Made by a program: the position numbers and the translations under genes. 64,000 nucleotides of DNA. Source: Norana najaformis (Eukaryota > Annelida > Clitellata > Crassiclitellata > Hormogastridae). The stretch lies in contig OZ029916.1 of assembly GCA_964023275.1 (NCBI GenBank), forward strand, positions 13,508,607 to 13,572,606. The letters run 5' to 3'. The notes under the pieces were generated by a model. It was not told the origin of the DNA and searched no databases. It saw only the letters and a program-made list of their open reading frames with translations. Shown here piece after piece: positions 1 through 12,344 of this stretch (positions are counted from its first letter, which is position 1; each line of letters begins with the position of its first letter).

Positions 1-1733
1 TCAACTGTAGTTTGGCTGAAGGCGTTGGACGATAGCGAGGCCGCCTGTGAACTGGTCAGCTGGTTTTGAGTAAGATTCAGAAACTGGAGGCTGGAATCGG
101 CAAAAGCGGCATCTTCCACAATCGAGATATCGTTGAATCCCAAGTCTAGCGTTTGCAGCCGAGTGAGACCGACGAGGGCGCTGGCTGATATGCGTCTGAT
201 GAAGTTGTTCTGAAGATAGAGTTCGTGCAGAAGTGGAAGGGACTGTGGTCGCCAGTCGAAGGAAATATTCCTAATGCAGGAACTATTCAGGTAGAGACGA
301 GACAGTGATGATAAACCTCCGAACGTCTCCGGTGTCACGTGCTCTATTGGATTCTCATCGAGCCTCAAGGATTGGAGGTTCTGGCATTTGGCAAAGATGC
401 CGCGCACTTGGGTCTCGGACAGTCGGTTACTCCTCAGATTGATCTCTACAAGGTTCGACGATAGATCGAAGCTGCTGTTGTTGATCGAAGAGATCTGATT
501 GTAGTCGATACGCAATATCTTCAGACTCCTAGTATATTGAAACCAGTCTGCTGAAATTTCTTGCAGTGTGTTGTTGCTGAAGTCCAAGTGAATTAGGTTA
601 CTCTGAGAGGAGAACGGCATCTTTTCCACGCGACTGACGCCATTGCTGCTGAGGTTCAATGAAGTGAGACTGCCAACTGGATCGAAAAGACCTATGGGTA
701 GAACTCGGATCATGTTATTCTGCAAGTGAAGTTCGGTCAGTAGTGGCATTCCGGATAAACAGTTTGAAAACACTTGCCTGATTGCGTTGTTGTCCAGGCG
801 AATCGTCCTAAGGTTAACTAAGCCGAGAAAATAGTTATTGTGCAATTCTGTTAATTCGTTGTCGTTCAAGTAAAGCTTTTCAAGTTTCATCAAATTAGTG
901 AACGTTTTTGGCGACATGACAGAAATTCTGTTTGCTGAAAAGTCTATGGTTTCAATCGAACGACAGGACGCGAACAGGTCGTCAGAAAGAAAGGCGATTT
1001 CGTTCGATGCCATATTGAGCGCCTTAAGGTTCGTTAGATCGGCGAAGACATCACTGGGTAACGTCTTGATCTGATTCCTGTCCAAAATCAGATTTTCCAA
1101 ATCACCAAGTGAGGCAAACACTTGGTTCGAAATGTTTTCGATTTGGTTGTTATGTAAGGTAAGACGCTTCAGATTCACGAGTGGCTCCAGAGCAGAGACG
1201 GAGCTCTGATTACCATCTTCACTCGCCACCAGCAACGAAGGCAAGCTGTTGACACTGCTTGGAACTGACCAGAGGCTACTCAGTCTGTTTGAGTGAAGCT
1301 GTAGAGTGGTCAGTTTGGCCAGCCCTGAGAACAATCCAGCTGGTAGCCGAGATATGAGGTTATCGTTCAGATATAGGATCTCGAGGTAGACATCCAGTCC
1401 GCCAAAGGCTTTGCTGTCCAAGTCGCGTATCCTAAGATTTTCCAGCACGAGCTGAACCACACGAAGACCGGTGAACGCGCGTTCCTGGATCTTAGCAATC
1501 GAAGTTTCTTCTGGTCCGATTGTAAGGACTTTGATTTCGCGAGTGTCGTTACAGGTGGGTGGCACGTGGTCGAGGCTTCCGAGGTCTTGACACTTCATCT
1601 CGTAGACGAACATACCGTCCATCGTTCGACTGCAGTTGCTCGGACATATCAGATGCTGACAGCTGACAGAGGAAGCCAGCAGCAGCAGCAGAAGCAGAGC
1701 GACAGTCGATGCTTTCACTCGCATGACCTGCAT
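1..1733 (-). CDS. Leucine-rich-repeat extracellular protein, 5' part (open at window edge)
   Basis: An uninterrupted reading frame of 577 codons runs from ATG at 1733 to the left edge, so the C-terminus is missing. Residues 1-25 form a signal peptide: a basic start, a run of seven leucines, then small residues. An N-terminal cysteine cap follows (C30, C34, C48, C61; CPSNC motif), typical of LRRNT. The rest is a long run of 24-residue LRRs with the L-x-x-L-x-L-x-x-N pattern, e.g. LEILYLNDNLISRLPAGLFSG and LTELHLQNNMIRVLPIGLFD. Several N-x-S/T sequons fit an extracellular location. A second in-frame ATG lies three codons downstream; the first is preferred because both leave the signal peptide intact. 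Such ectodomains occur in Toll, chaoptin, slit and acid-labile-subunit-like proteins, and the missing C-terminus would decide. No intron is visible in the repeat region. The specific ortholog is unknown. Confidence 0.9.
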   Translation of the reverse strand, partial: MQVMRVKASTVALLLLLLLASSVSCQHLICPSNCSRTMDGMFVYEMKCQDLGSLDHVPPTCNDTREIKVLTIGPEETSIAKIQERAFTGLRVVQLVLENLRIRDLDSKAFGGLDVYLEILYLNDNLISRLPAGLFSGLAKLTTLQLHSNRLSSLWSVPSSVNSLPSLLVASEDGNQSSVSALEPLVNLKRLTLHNNQIENISNQVFASLGDLENLILDRNQIKTLPSDVFADLTNLKALNMASNEIAFLSDDLFASCRSIETIDFSANRISVMSPKTFTNLMKLEKLYLNDNELTELHNNYFLGLVNLRTIRLDNNAIRQVFSNCLSGMPLLTELHLQNNMIRVLPIGLFDPVGSLTSLNLSSNGVSRVEKMPFSSQSNLIHLDFSNNTLQEISADWFQYTRSLKILRIDYNQISSINNSSFDLSSNLVEINLRSNRLSETQVRGIFAKCQNLQSLRLDENPIEHVTPETFGGLSSLSRLYLNSSCIRNISFDWRPQSLPLLHELYLQNNFIRRISASALVGLTRLQTLDLGFNDISIVEDAAFADSSLQFLNLTQNQLTSSQAASLSSNAFSQTTV

Positions 1734-4700
1734 CTTCCTTACTGAACGATAAATGCTATTTTGTGTCCTAAAGTCCAGAATTCGAAGTCGAAAGCGTTTC
1801 TTCGAGAGTCTCTGTAAAGAGCGATAGACACTGGTAACTCGATTTTGCCTAAACCTATACACTTTATGATTACTAACTGTCGCTTGCAGGGCTTTTTATT
1901 CCTACTTTAGCCACAATTGCCTGCGCACACATAGCTTAGTCATCTGATGATGGCGAATATCTGAATGGACTGTCATAACTATCAGTGCGCTGGCACTCAA
2001 GCGTGGCGATTGCGTTCATACACTTAACGATTATACCCCTCAAAGCAGACCAAAGGTTAGATAGATAGACAGTCAAAGGCGTGTCAAAAGCGTAGCCATT
2101 TTAGCATCGCAGCTGCAATCGAGAAGCAAGCTATAGGGCCTACGCCGCAGACTACAGGCCTTTAGAACTGGGTTAACCGCGATGACAGCGCTCAGTAAAT
2201 GACACTCAACGGCACCGCTGCGACTGAATTAGCCTACGCCTATTTTCAAGCAATAGGTCTGTCTATAAAAATATCAGTCGTATCATTTATTTTTGCATTA
2301 GAATAGATGGGCATACATGCTGTGCATTTTTCTGCATAGGTAGGCTTGTGTGCCTGTACCATATAAACAGTGATAAGAGTTTTATACATGAGTAGGATCT
2401 TGAACCCACGCACTTGAAAGGCATATACTCTTTGTATAACTACAATATAAGTCATGTTCTCTGAAACTGGCCTTTGAGGACCAACAACAGTGACGCCATA
2501 TCCGATCCGTAGCTTGAAATAACATGGCGCATTGGTGCGTGAATAGCTGCAGGAAAACGTTGATGAAAACCAGTCATGCGGATCCACACCGTGACACGGT
2601 GCGTTCGGATTCTTCACTATGATTTTCCGATGCTGGTCATTGTTTGACGTCGGCTAAGTTCATTCGCAGGCCCACTCGCCCTACTCACGACAGACATGAT
2701 TCACATGTAACAATAACTATCCGAATAAGCGTCGCATATCAGACCAGCGTTCGGTACTTTGCGCTCATGACCGGAAATTGTTTTGCATTTCTTCTAAACT
2801 TTTTACAGGACAGTCACTATTAAACGAATTACTGGACCCACGCAATTTTAAAACAACATTTAGGAATTTACAAGTCTATAGACTCGGAAGCATTTAAGTC
2901 TGGGGTGGAATGACGCATATGACTCGTCATAGAAATTTTGGGTAGGACAAAAATCAAGTTAACTAAAATTCGTGGCCTGCAGTAGGCCTAATTATTTCAT
3001 AATAATTAATAGCAACTGCGAGGTTACACAGCTTAGGCAAACGCTGCTATAAGACCTAACTGACAGTGATATCAGCCACCGTTGGCATCAACCCAGGCAG
3101 ATAAATGCAGAAGAGCGGCGGCAGAGGGCGCAAGGGCGGCTCAGCAGTTTTTGCTCTGACCAAGCTGTCTAACGGTCTAAACGACGCACGCCTTGCAAGC
3201 GGCTGTGCGATCGTCTTTTTGCTACATTATTTACTAATGAAGCGATCCAATGGAAATACCGATAAGAGCATTGGCGATCAGTGGGCCTACCGCGTCTGGT
3301 AAAAAGTACCGCATGGCTAGGCCCCTCAAGTCGCAATTCAGCCAAATCCCAGAAAGTTCACGAGAGAGACGGGGTGAAGAGGGACAAGAGACTCGACATT
3401 AGGCAAAAACTGAGTGAGTTACTTAAATGTCCATACACCCTTAGAAAAAGGGAAAACGGAGCTCGGAGGACCAGGATGATGATGGACAAATTACATCATG
3501 GTCCTACATGAATTGAGTGGCGAATCAGTAACAGCAGGTTTGAAGTGTTCTGGTCTGAATTTAGGCATTCTAGACTGGCTTTAGTAAGTCTTACAGCGAA
3601 GGCTCTTTGTAATGTTTTAGATGACTTTTAACGGTCGATCTAAAACATTTGCTGGTAGTAGCGGTGTTACTAGTTGTTATGCGTCTCTTCCGGGTTTTCG
3701 GGGTTTTCTCTTGTGTCGTGGTTCGTTAACGAAGACTGTTCAAATGACGCGTTTATTTCTGTTTACAACGACTCTGTTTGCAACATACACACAGCAGCAT
3801 TAGTCACGATGTCCTTATTCGTATTCTCTAGTTTTCACTCTCCTAGGCTATCGACCTCCTTCACAGCCTCTTGTGGTCTGTCTGCAGTCTATCGCAGCCT
3901 TCAGTCCAGTGGAGAGCGGATTCCTCTATCGCGTCTGGCTGAGAGTTAATCCTGATTTCTTGTTCTTTTTCTTTTATACTCCCCTCTAGTCCTTAATGTT
4001 TTCATTATATGGTGATCCTTCTCCACTCCCTTACCGCTTGTTTAGCATTCCATATCGCTCTCCCTGTAGGCCTATCGTCTTCCATGCACCCTTATTTGGT
4101 TATCCTGGTGTGTCGGTAAACTTCAGTAGCATTCCATCTTCTCTCACAATACATCGCAGCATCCTGCTCCTTCACATTCCTGTGCTCCACCGTCTGTTCT
4201 ACGAATCGCACCCATCCTTCCAGCTCCCTCCCTCGCGTGAGCGCGTTGTCATTCGGAGTCATAGTTTGCCGTGTCTTCATATCTATGTGCCTCTGTATAC
4301 CTCCCTCTGTCTGCTGTCCCATTTGGCTCGTCCTTTCTTCTTTGCATGAGTCATGCCTACTTGTCTTAAGTAGTGTTCCCGTCCTGTTTGTTTCTACGAT
4401 TTATAGCTTTCATTAACATCATGTTATGTCCATAAATTATGTCCTATATACTAATTGAATTCTACAATAATTTAGTTCATTGTTCATATAATGATTTAAT
4501 CTCATATGCTATGGCTGTATATCGTATATCATCATCCCCTCGGATTCATTACACTCTTGTTAATGTGCCATAAGCTTTTTGCCTGAAAACTTGATCATCG
4601 GTTTGACACACTGACTGTCACAGAGGCCTACGCATAGACAAACAAGGCTTCGAGGGAGTTAAAAAATACCGTCTTTGTCGAGCTTGATGAAGCCATAAGA

Positions 4701-5500
4701 TTCATTTAGAAAAGTGACCTAATCGTTTGCCTTTTTGCCTTTGGGACCTCAATGAAGTTTCGGGTACGACCAGAAATCCACGCAATGTGGCGGGGGCCCA
4801 TAGGGAAATGGGATTCTCAGCGACAACACAAGAGGCTACTGGAATTTTGTGCTGGCGCAAGATTCAGATCCGTGGCTCGTGGTTCAACAGGCGCGACATC
4901 CTAAAGGTTTGTGCCGGATTTCAGGGTCCCTTAATTCGCCCCAAGTCACCAACTTCTGTCAAAACCACTGGTAAGGGCATAGCCTTTATCACCTGGGAAC
5001 ATGCCATCGCTCTTAATTCATCTGGCTACCCTTTCACTCCTTTGAATGCCCATCAATAACTCTCAAGCTTCCTAACACGAATCTGACTATCTTCAATGTC
5101 TATCACTCTCAGTATTCTACTAATATTCAAGTCCTCCATCTGTCATCTTGAAAGCATTCAACTCCCTCCTCTCGACTGCCGCCACTATACCTCATGAATT
5201 CATGACTACAGGCGCTTTTAATATACATGTCGACAATGCCTTTTAGCATGCATGTCGACAATTCCTCTTAGCATGAGACCATGGAGAGGTAACCTAGACG
5301 ATATATTGATTTTAAATTTCTTGTCGTATTACGTATTTTTAAAAAAAATTTGTCGTTAACCGTTAACAGATTTTGACACTGATTCTCTCAAATAAATTAA
5401 AGGACTGTGGCCTGTAAAACACGAATTTTAGGACCAGGTGTAATATCGTCCAATTTCGGTAATGTCCAAACAATAGCAAAGGCTTCTTTTTCAGTCGTAG
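1734..5500. other. Intergenic stretch without a supported gene
   Basis: Apart from the possible LRR promoter I find no protein family, RNA gene or long repeat here. Short open frames (2246-2617, 3105-3511, 3996-4349, 4727-5059) lack homology I recognise and lack splice context. About 50 bases near 2510-2560 resemble part of the receptor tail exon at about 9.8 kb (see findings). Confidence 0.4.
1864..1900 (-). promoter_or_regulatory. Possible TATA-type core promoter of the LRR gene
   Basis: On the minus strand AATAAAAAGC (1891-1900) lies about 30 bases upstream of a TCATAAAG start-like sequence and about 165 bases upstream of the LRR ATG. Only spacing and base composition support this. An upstream 5'UTR exon cannot be excluded. 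Confidence 0.2.
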
Positions 5501-5520
5501 CTCATTATCTCTTCTGAGTA

Positions 5521-6120
5521 TCATTTCCGAATAATAAACGAACCTGGTTGTTTCACCACTTCACAATCATTCTGAGTTAGAACCGCGCCAACAGCAGAAT
5601 CACTGCTATCACAGTACAAATTAAAAGGTTTGCCAAATTCAAACACATACATGTATATACAAAATAACATTCGCCTGGAGCCTACAACATTCTTAAGCAA
5701 ATCAATGCCTTCTGGTGTGCATCTATCCAAACAAATGTTCTCAGGTAGGCCTACATCTAGGCCAAATCATATAAAGATTTAACAATCGGCACAAAATCAG
5801 GAATAAACTGTTTATGTTAACCAAAAATCTAAGATTAACCATCCACAATCAACTTACTTCTAAGTTTTCAGGCTTTTTTCAAGCTACCTAAACTTTCAGT
5901 TCTCTGTTGATCCATCTTTTTCTGTCCAGAACTGATCATATACCCAATAAACTTCACCTCACTCTGACCAAACACACATTTCTTAAAATTCAAATTAATA
6001 GGTCCATTATGCAAACGCATTTGATTTGAAACTGAATCTAAATGTTGCAAATCATTATCTTAACCAATAGAATGAACAACAAAATTAATTAATGTCATCA
6101 AGACGCAGCTCAGTAAAATC
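5521..6120 (-). mobile_element. Ty3/gypsy-type LTR retrotransposon pol remnant (RT end and RNase H start)
   Basis: The minus strand carries two broken blocks in the correct order. At 6050-5868 is the end of the RT domain, with the LNFKKCVFGQSEVKFIGY pattern typical of Ty3/gypsy thumb regions. Just upstream (about 6100) is a decayed catalytic box that reads LDD after an R where Y is usual. At 5730-5521 is the start of RNase H (PFNLYCDSSDSAVGAVLTQND). Stops and frameshifts separate the blocks. No LTRs or primer-binding site were found, so this is a dead internal fragment. Confidence 0.75.
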
Positions 6121-6589
6121 TTTCAATGGCTGCAATACTATATTTATGTCATCTTTTGCTGTATTCTCTCTTGATCTTCAAGTCTAAATCTTTGTTCTTG
6201 TTCGATTCTTCTGTCTAATAACTCCAGATGTTTTCTTCGTTCGTTCCTTCCTCCAGGTAATTATTTCTTTCAGCTGTGCATCCTTCAATGCTGTTCTTAC
6301 TTATTCTACTACCATTCCACTTCCGCTCGTTCCAAACACTCTTTCTGCATTTTCAATTCTTCTTGAAAGGCCTGTTCTAAAAAAGGCCTGTTCGCTCCAG
6401 TTCTAAAATTCGTGCCATTTTTCTTCCTTCCTCGGGTATTTCTTCTCTTAAAGCTGTTGCCTTAAAATCTCTTCGTCCATTTTTCTCACTGTCTCAAATT
6501 CAATCATTTGCTCAAGCCTTTACATTCAAACCTTTCTCAATCTTGCCGAGGCAGTACCCAGCCAAAGGAGCTGATAATCGGTCCGTATT

Positions 6590-6730
6590 AAATGAAAGTC
6601 TGTCATAAGCGAGTCCGTTGTAACCGTATCAATTAACATGGCGAGAGATGGGAATCTGGCCGCGGCTAAAAAATCTGTGTTATCCGAAGTCCGTTTTAAC
6701 CAGGTCCGTTATAACGAAGTTTTACTGTAA
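6590..6730. mobile_element. Pogo/Tigger-like transposon end (solo terminus)
   Basis: The stretch ends in TTATAACGAAGTTTTACTGTA, which read in reverse gives a CAGTAAAACTTCGTTATAACG terminus. A pair of 'TCCGTTNTAACC/G' sub-repeats lies inside it. This matches the general form of pogo/Tigger and other Tc1-mariner ends. No partner end or transposase was seen nearby. Confidence 0.4.
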
Positions 6731-6974
6731 CATGCAAAAATTACTTTTAACGCAATCAGTATTGATTAGTTTTATGCAGATCAGTTTGCAAGGGAGGAAT
6801 TTTAGTTCAGAATAGCAATCGCCACCATGCAACAAGTGACTGTGTGCATGCCTAAAGACCACCACGTGGAGGTGTCGGCAAGAAAGTCTCTGCGGCTCAT
6901 TAGCTCTCAGCTTTCAGAAATATCTTTCACATTCTCTGTAATTTGTAAAAAAAATTTGTAATCATGATAACTGT

Positions 6975-7520
6975 TATTGCCCTTCTTCAAAGACGAAGGA
7001 AGAAGGACAGAGATATACCAGTCAGAGACTGTGCTTAAATCTGCTGCTAGTCTCATTTGGGCATTCCAAAATATGTCCACATCTCGTCTTATATTCGTGA
7101 CACTCTTCACTGGCTCCCCGTACAGCAGCGTGTCCACTTTAAGATCCTCTCCCTCATGCGCAATTGTGTTGTTGGCTCTGCTCCCCTTTACCTCATTGAC
7201 TTCTGCACTTTGGTCTCCTCGTTGCTGCGCCATAGTACCCTTCGCTTGGCCACTCAGGACCTCCTGTTTGTCCCTCGAATGCGCACCGCTACTGCCCAGT
7301 CCAGAAGCTTCGCCTACGTTGGTCCCACTTGCTGGAATCGTCTCCCTCGAGAATTGCGACTTGAGCTCCTTTCTCTTCCCCTCTCTCAGTGTTCCGTAGG
7401 CGCCTGAAGACTGTACTGTTTAACAGTGATTTCACTTTTTCGGGTCGGAAGCACCTCTGTTGAATTTATCCTCAGAGGCGTTTTATAAATCTCAAATTAC
7501 AATTACAATAATTACAATTA
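6975..7520 (+). mobile_element. LINE 3' fragment, L2/CR1-like, family B
   Basis: One frame reads an RT C-terminal tail: DTLHWLPVQQRVHFKILSL, then a YLIDFC segment, then GPTCWNRLPRELR. This is the conserved connection/C-terminal block of L2/CR1-like LINEs. The noncoding 3' end has TTTATAAATCTCAAATTACAATTACAATAATTACAATT, a repeated ATTACAATT-type tail. Related fragments lie on the minus strand at 12.35-12.74 kb and 16.61-16.98 kb. The copy is 5' truncated and dead. Confidence 0.75.
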
Positions 7521-8370
7521 TTGAAAGAAAAAGAGAGAGATAGAAAAACGGAGAAGATAAAACAAAGAGAAAATTAGGTATAGAAAGATAAATAGTTACA
7601 GAACAGAAGAAGAAACAGTTACACAAAAGTGAGTCTGAAATCGAAAAAACGAGGCAGATACAAGTAGAGATACAAAGACACAAAGAAGAAATAGATATAG
7701 AAAGAAATGAAAAGAGAGATAAAGAGATTAGGACAAAAGAAAGACACGCACACTATCGCAAGAGCATATCAGAAGGATGAGACAGGAATAAACAGACGCA
7801 GAAACATACAAATGAACAGACATACACACAGAGAAAGACAGGTATACAAATGAGAAACAAAGGCAAGTGAGACGGAGACACGGGTATAATCAAATGAATT
7901 GGAGAAGGACAAGAAAATAGAATATGGGGACAGATAGACAGAGAAACAGAATGACATACAGAGAGATTGACACAGAGACTAAATTAACGAGAAAATAAGA
8001 GTGAAACAAAAACAGATGCACACAAAGAAACAGAAACAGGCAGCATAAGGCAGTCCGGTTTGTGTGCCTTTGTCTCTGTCTCCCTCTGATTTTGTATACT
8101 TGTTTCTTCGACTTGTCTGTCTCTATCTTGCTTCATATTCAGATGGAAACAGGCAATGATAACAAGAAACAAGCACAAGGAAAGACAGAGACGAAGCTAC
8201 AAAGAGACAGAGAAAGACAGAGAGACACAGGTAAACAAGAAATTAAACACAGGCGGATGGAATTTCATAAGGGTTAGGAGAAATTGACAGACAGACCGAA
8301 GACAAGAAGAGACACATAAGACATACAGCGACAGACAGACAGACAGACAGACAGACAGCAAAGTAAGTGA
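7521..8370. repeat. Long purine-rich AGA/ACAG simple-sequence tract
   Basis: About 850 bases follow the LINE tail in which the + strand is mostly A and G (GAGA, AGACAGA, AAGAAA units). They end in an (ACAG)n run at about 8333-8358. One pyrimidine-rich patch breaks it at 8060-8135, making a strand-switch. No gene is supported. Confidence 0.7.
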
Positions 8371-8649
8371 GGCAGGAGAACAAACAAACCATGCATCCCT
8401 AGAAATCCTGCCAAAATCATCTGATGAATGAACCACTCAAATGTATGGGTTAGGCTTATGAGTAGTGACGCATTTGGTCATCACTTCTCATCTCCAACCA
8501 AAACATAACAAGACAAATGTAGTACAGAAAGCATCATTATTGCAATTTAATTAACGATTAATTAAACATCAAAGAACAAAATTACACAAAAATAATAAAA
8601 TCAAATATACAAAGAATAAAATTATAAAAAGGAAGAATGAAGGGTCGTC

Positions 8650-8702
8650 TTATTATTATTATTATTATTATTATCTTCATCATCATCATCATTATTATTA
8701 TC

Positions 8703-8778
<76 letters not shown>
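8650..8778. repeat. (TTA)n microsatellite
   Basis: A nearly pure TTA run with a short CATCATC/CGT interruption near 8675-8705. The flanks 8371-8649 and 8779-9671 hold no supported gene. Confidence 0.95.
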
Positions 8779-8782
<4 letters not shown>

Positions 8783-9671
8783 ATTTACAACTGGTAAAGA
8801 AAGTGTTACTGTATCTGCCCCAGTCCTTACCCTTATTCACCTGCATACAGTGTCTGACAAAGGCAGAAGGTGTTGCTGCTCCAACTGTTATGAAGGGCAG
8901 GGCATGGGGTCACTCAAAACATTTCCGCAATGGCAGTTTGAAATACATCCCGCTATCGAACTAACATGAGTGCTACGCACAAGCATATAAGTTCCACGAA
9001 TTTCAGATCTTCAAAGCGTCAAAGATACTGCCTGATAAAAGCAATCACCAGCAGTAGAAGCGCTAATGACTGAAAAACCTTTTGAATGTGGGATGCAGTT
9101 CATGTTGTAAAGTCTTATCAATTCGCTTTGTTGATTCGTCACACGTTTGGGGAATGGCGAAATGAATTTAAAAAGGTTTGCCCATTCCTGCTAAAAAGTT
9201 GAATTGTTTCGAGTGGACATCCAACGTGCAAACCACCCCTTGCAAAAATTTCTGTGGGCGCCCATGCTGCGTGCAGATTTCTTCCTCCATTATCATGGCA
9301 GCCCATTCTATATTTTTGCAAGGAGTCAACAAATTAAAGTTATGACACTGAATGTGCAAATTCTTAGTACAGCAAAAGTCGGTGCCGATCATCGAATGGA
9401 ATATTTATGAGTTTGAGGGGCAAGAAAAGACGAAAGTTATGGTCGTACAAAACATACTGTTAGTTCTGTAAGGGTGAAGCTGTTCATTACCACTGGACTG
9501 CACTAATGCTATGAAACTATTCTCAGCCTATGTCATGATTTGGTGGATCTTGAATTACTTACAACAGCAAACGATAACGGAACGGTTTGTTCGTAGAATT
9601 ACAGTAAAATGGCCAGAAAATTTGTCCAATTGAATTCCGGCAGAAATAATGTAACGTATTTCGTCGCATAT

Positions 9672-10362
9672 CTAAGAATGCTCAGAATTTGCTTCGACAC
9701 AGTCTGTAAATTTGTCGTCGTCAATTGATGCGGATTTTCTAGGTCCTGCAGGTGGCGCATTAAATGATAACGATGATGATGGATCCAGTTTGAAATAATA
9801 TGGCGCTACATTAACTGAGCTCTGCAGTTTTTTACAGCCTGATTTCGTTTTCCGCCAGTTACTTTTCTCCACATTTCTTCTGAGGATGTCATTATGAGTT
9901 TGACATCTGCTCAGTCCAGTGGTCACGGGTTCTGCAACAGAAGAATCACAATTTGTAGATGCCCTATCGACGATGCCACATTGGCTGTGGACTTCTACGC
10001 CATGCCTTCTTTTGCCGCCGCATCCTTCCAAGGAACAATATTCCATTCGGTCATTGATGTGTTCGTAGGAACTGAACGACGTCGCCATCTTGTCTTCCTC
10101 TGATGCCTGTTTACTGTTGCCATCCACGAGAGGACGATCGTGGGTGGGAGGGAGTTTTGATGTAAAACTGACGGCTGGCGAAGGATTAGGCAATGGAAGC
10201 AGCTGTCTGCCAACCTCCTGCACTTGGCTGCTGCAGCTGCTGCTGTCGCATCTCGTCACCGTGTTATCGATAGGGACATGAAATTTACATGGCGATGGCT
10301 CACATCCGACTCTGCGGCCTTCCATTAGATTTGGATAATCCTGAATATTGGCACTAATTCCA
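9672..10362 (-). CDS. Receptor gene, last exon: cytoplasmic tail with Y-x-x-L/I motifs
   Basis: The minus-strand frame starts after the acceptor CTCTGCAG (exon begins at 10362) and ends at TAG 9674-9672. The first base completes the codon split after the transmembrane exon (AG|T, Ser), giving 229 residues of tail. The tail is hydrophilic, rich in Ser and Cys, with no domain I recognise. It holds four Tyr-x-x-hydrophobic motifs: QDYPNL, SSYEHI, MEYCSL and PYYFKL. YEHI and YCSL are separated by only five residues. SSYEHI fits the S/I/V/L-x-Y-x-x-I/L/V form of ITIM-type motifs; all four also fit Y-x-x-phi endocytic signals. An acidic SIDDD cluster lies near the C-terminus. Assignment to the same gene as the upstream exons rests on strand, order and phase and should be checked with RNA. 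Confidence 0.65.
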
Positions 10363-11593
10363 CTGCAGAGGTCTTGCTTTGTCGTGTATGTAAAGCGACA
10401 ACGGATTTTTCTTTGACGATATCTAACGCAAGAAAAAGGCCAAACATATCACCATCATCATAATCACCATCACCAACACCATTCAAAAAACCACCACCTT
10501 TACCATTATCATTTCGATCGTGTAACTGTGTACGTGTGGGAAAAACTGGGGTTATAGTTGGGCTACACAGTTGCCAAATACATACAACCCTCTTTCTTTC
10601 TGTTTCCCTCTCTGTATCAGTTTCTTTCTTTGTCTCTTGTGTGTCTGTATGTCTTAGCTTGTCTGACTCTTTCTGTGTCTCTGTCTGTCTCTGTCACAGG
10701 CGTCCCTCCAAATCCGAAGTCGCCATGGATTATGTCCCACTACCTCTGTATAATCATCTAACTTCTATTCCTCACCCATGATCTCTCCTTACTCACTGTC
10801 CGTTGGTTCACACATCAGCATTTAACACTCTAACAAATTTGTGGTCATCCCATTATTTTTTCGAGTCTTTGTTTACTCAGGCACGGTCACACACATAACT
10901 CAGAAGAAGATATATTTTTATCAGCAGAGCAACTGAACCGGGTTATAAGCAGATCGGTTGGCTAAGAGGATTCCCAAGGCCGTGATTAATTATTAATGAA
11001 AACCATAATCGAGCTTCGGGCAGAGTCCAAGGTCGTGATTATCACGGTAAACCATAACAGGGTTCTGGGCGGAGTCCTGGTAGCCAAATATTTTATAGCA
11101 TATATGCATAGTTTTAGAATTTGTATTGAAGCTTTTGCTTGTAAACTGTGTTGTAAACGACTGGAGTGCAAGAGGGCTATAAACTCCAGGCCTAAACATT
11201 TGATCGAGATTGGGGTGATTGACTTTTGACTGGGTTTGGGGTAGAGCCCAAGCCGTTCTTTTGAAAGTTGCTATTGAAACTTTGACTTTTAAAGAGTAAT
11301 TCAAGAATAAATAACTGAGAAATGGCAGAGGTTTAAAACTGATTCTATGTAATGAAAGCTCCAATGAAAATTAGTTTGGTTGACTTTTGACATAGCTAGT
11401 AGGCTCTTTCTCCTTGACATGAACGATTTTATCAGGCGGTCACAAAAATGCTAAACGAAGGACGCGAGTTCGTTTGAACTTTATATTTTTCAATACTTAA
11501 AACTTCATTTTGTACCAGTCATCTACATATGCTGCACAGACATCTTTAACTTGGAGATCTCATGCTGTCTGTGACTTCATTTAGTCACTTTTG

Positions 11594-11596
<3 letters not shown>

Positions 11597-11659
<63 letters not shown>
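11597..11659. repeat. (TC)n microsatellite
   Basis: A pure dinucleotide run of about 30 units. Confidence 0.97.
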
Positions 11660-11664
<5 letters not shown>

Positions 11665-12344
11665 AACCAGTTCATCAGTTGAACAATAACATTCGGCGTC
11701 ATAGGCCATCGACATTGATAGATTTGTTTCCTGCAATTTTTTCAATCCTTTCTGAGTGATTTAATTGAATGCCTTTTTATTTAGGCCTATAGCATTCTTA
11801 TATCTTAACTTCACCCTCCTGCCTTCAGAACTTTCTCTTTCAAGTTCTATTTACACTATCACGACTATACGTGACGACTTGGAATGAACCATTTGTGGTA
11901 GTTTCTAGCGGGATCTGGGACTGATCCGGACGATAACGGCTAAGCCCTACAGAACACATCATTAAAAATTCCTGTTAAGAGCCCTAATTTTAAACTGCAA
12001 TTTATAGGTAAATGACTAAAGTTGCCAGGGGCATAAAATTACCCCAACACGATTTTTTATCAAGACGAGGTGGTTGACTTCTGACCTAATAAAGCAAGTA
12101 CCTTAGTGGGAGAGACATTTTCTTAAATGTCTGAAGGGTTTGAACATTTTACGACAACTGGCAAATCCATACCTTCAACCAACTATTTTATCTAGTAATA
12201 CATTATCCCGAATAACGAGTTCCTACGCCTACAAGGCTCTATGTTGATCTTCCATCATCTGCTGCAAGACTAAACACACCACACAAACAAACTTTCAAAC
12301 GTCTACGGTAGGCCGCTTCCAGCTTGGACTTGTAGCAATGCGTC

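Noticed and set aside
8622-8969. Poly-Asn and poly-Ile open frames over the TTA tract
   Set aside because: They are translations of a microsatellite in different frames.
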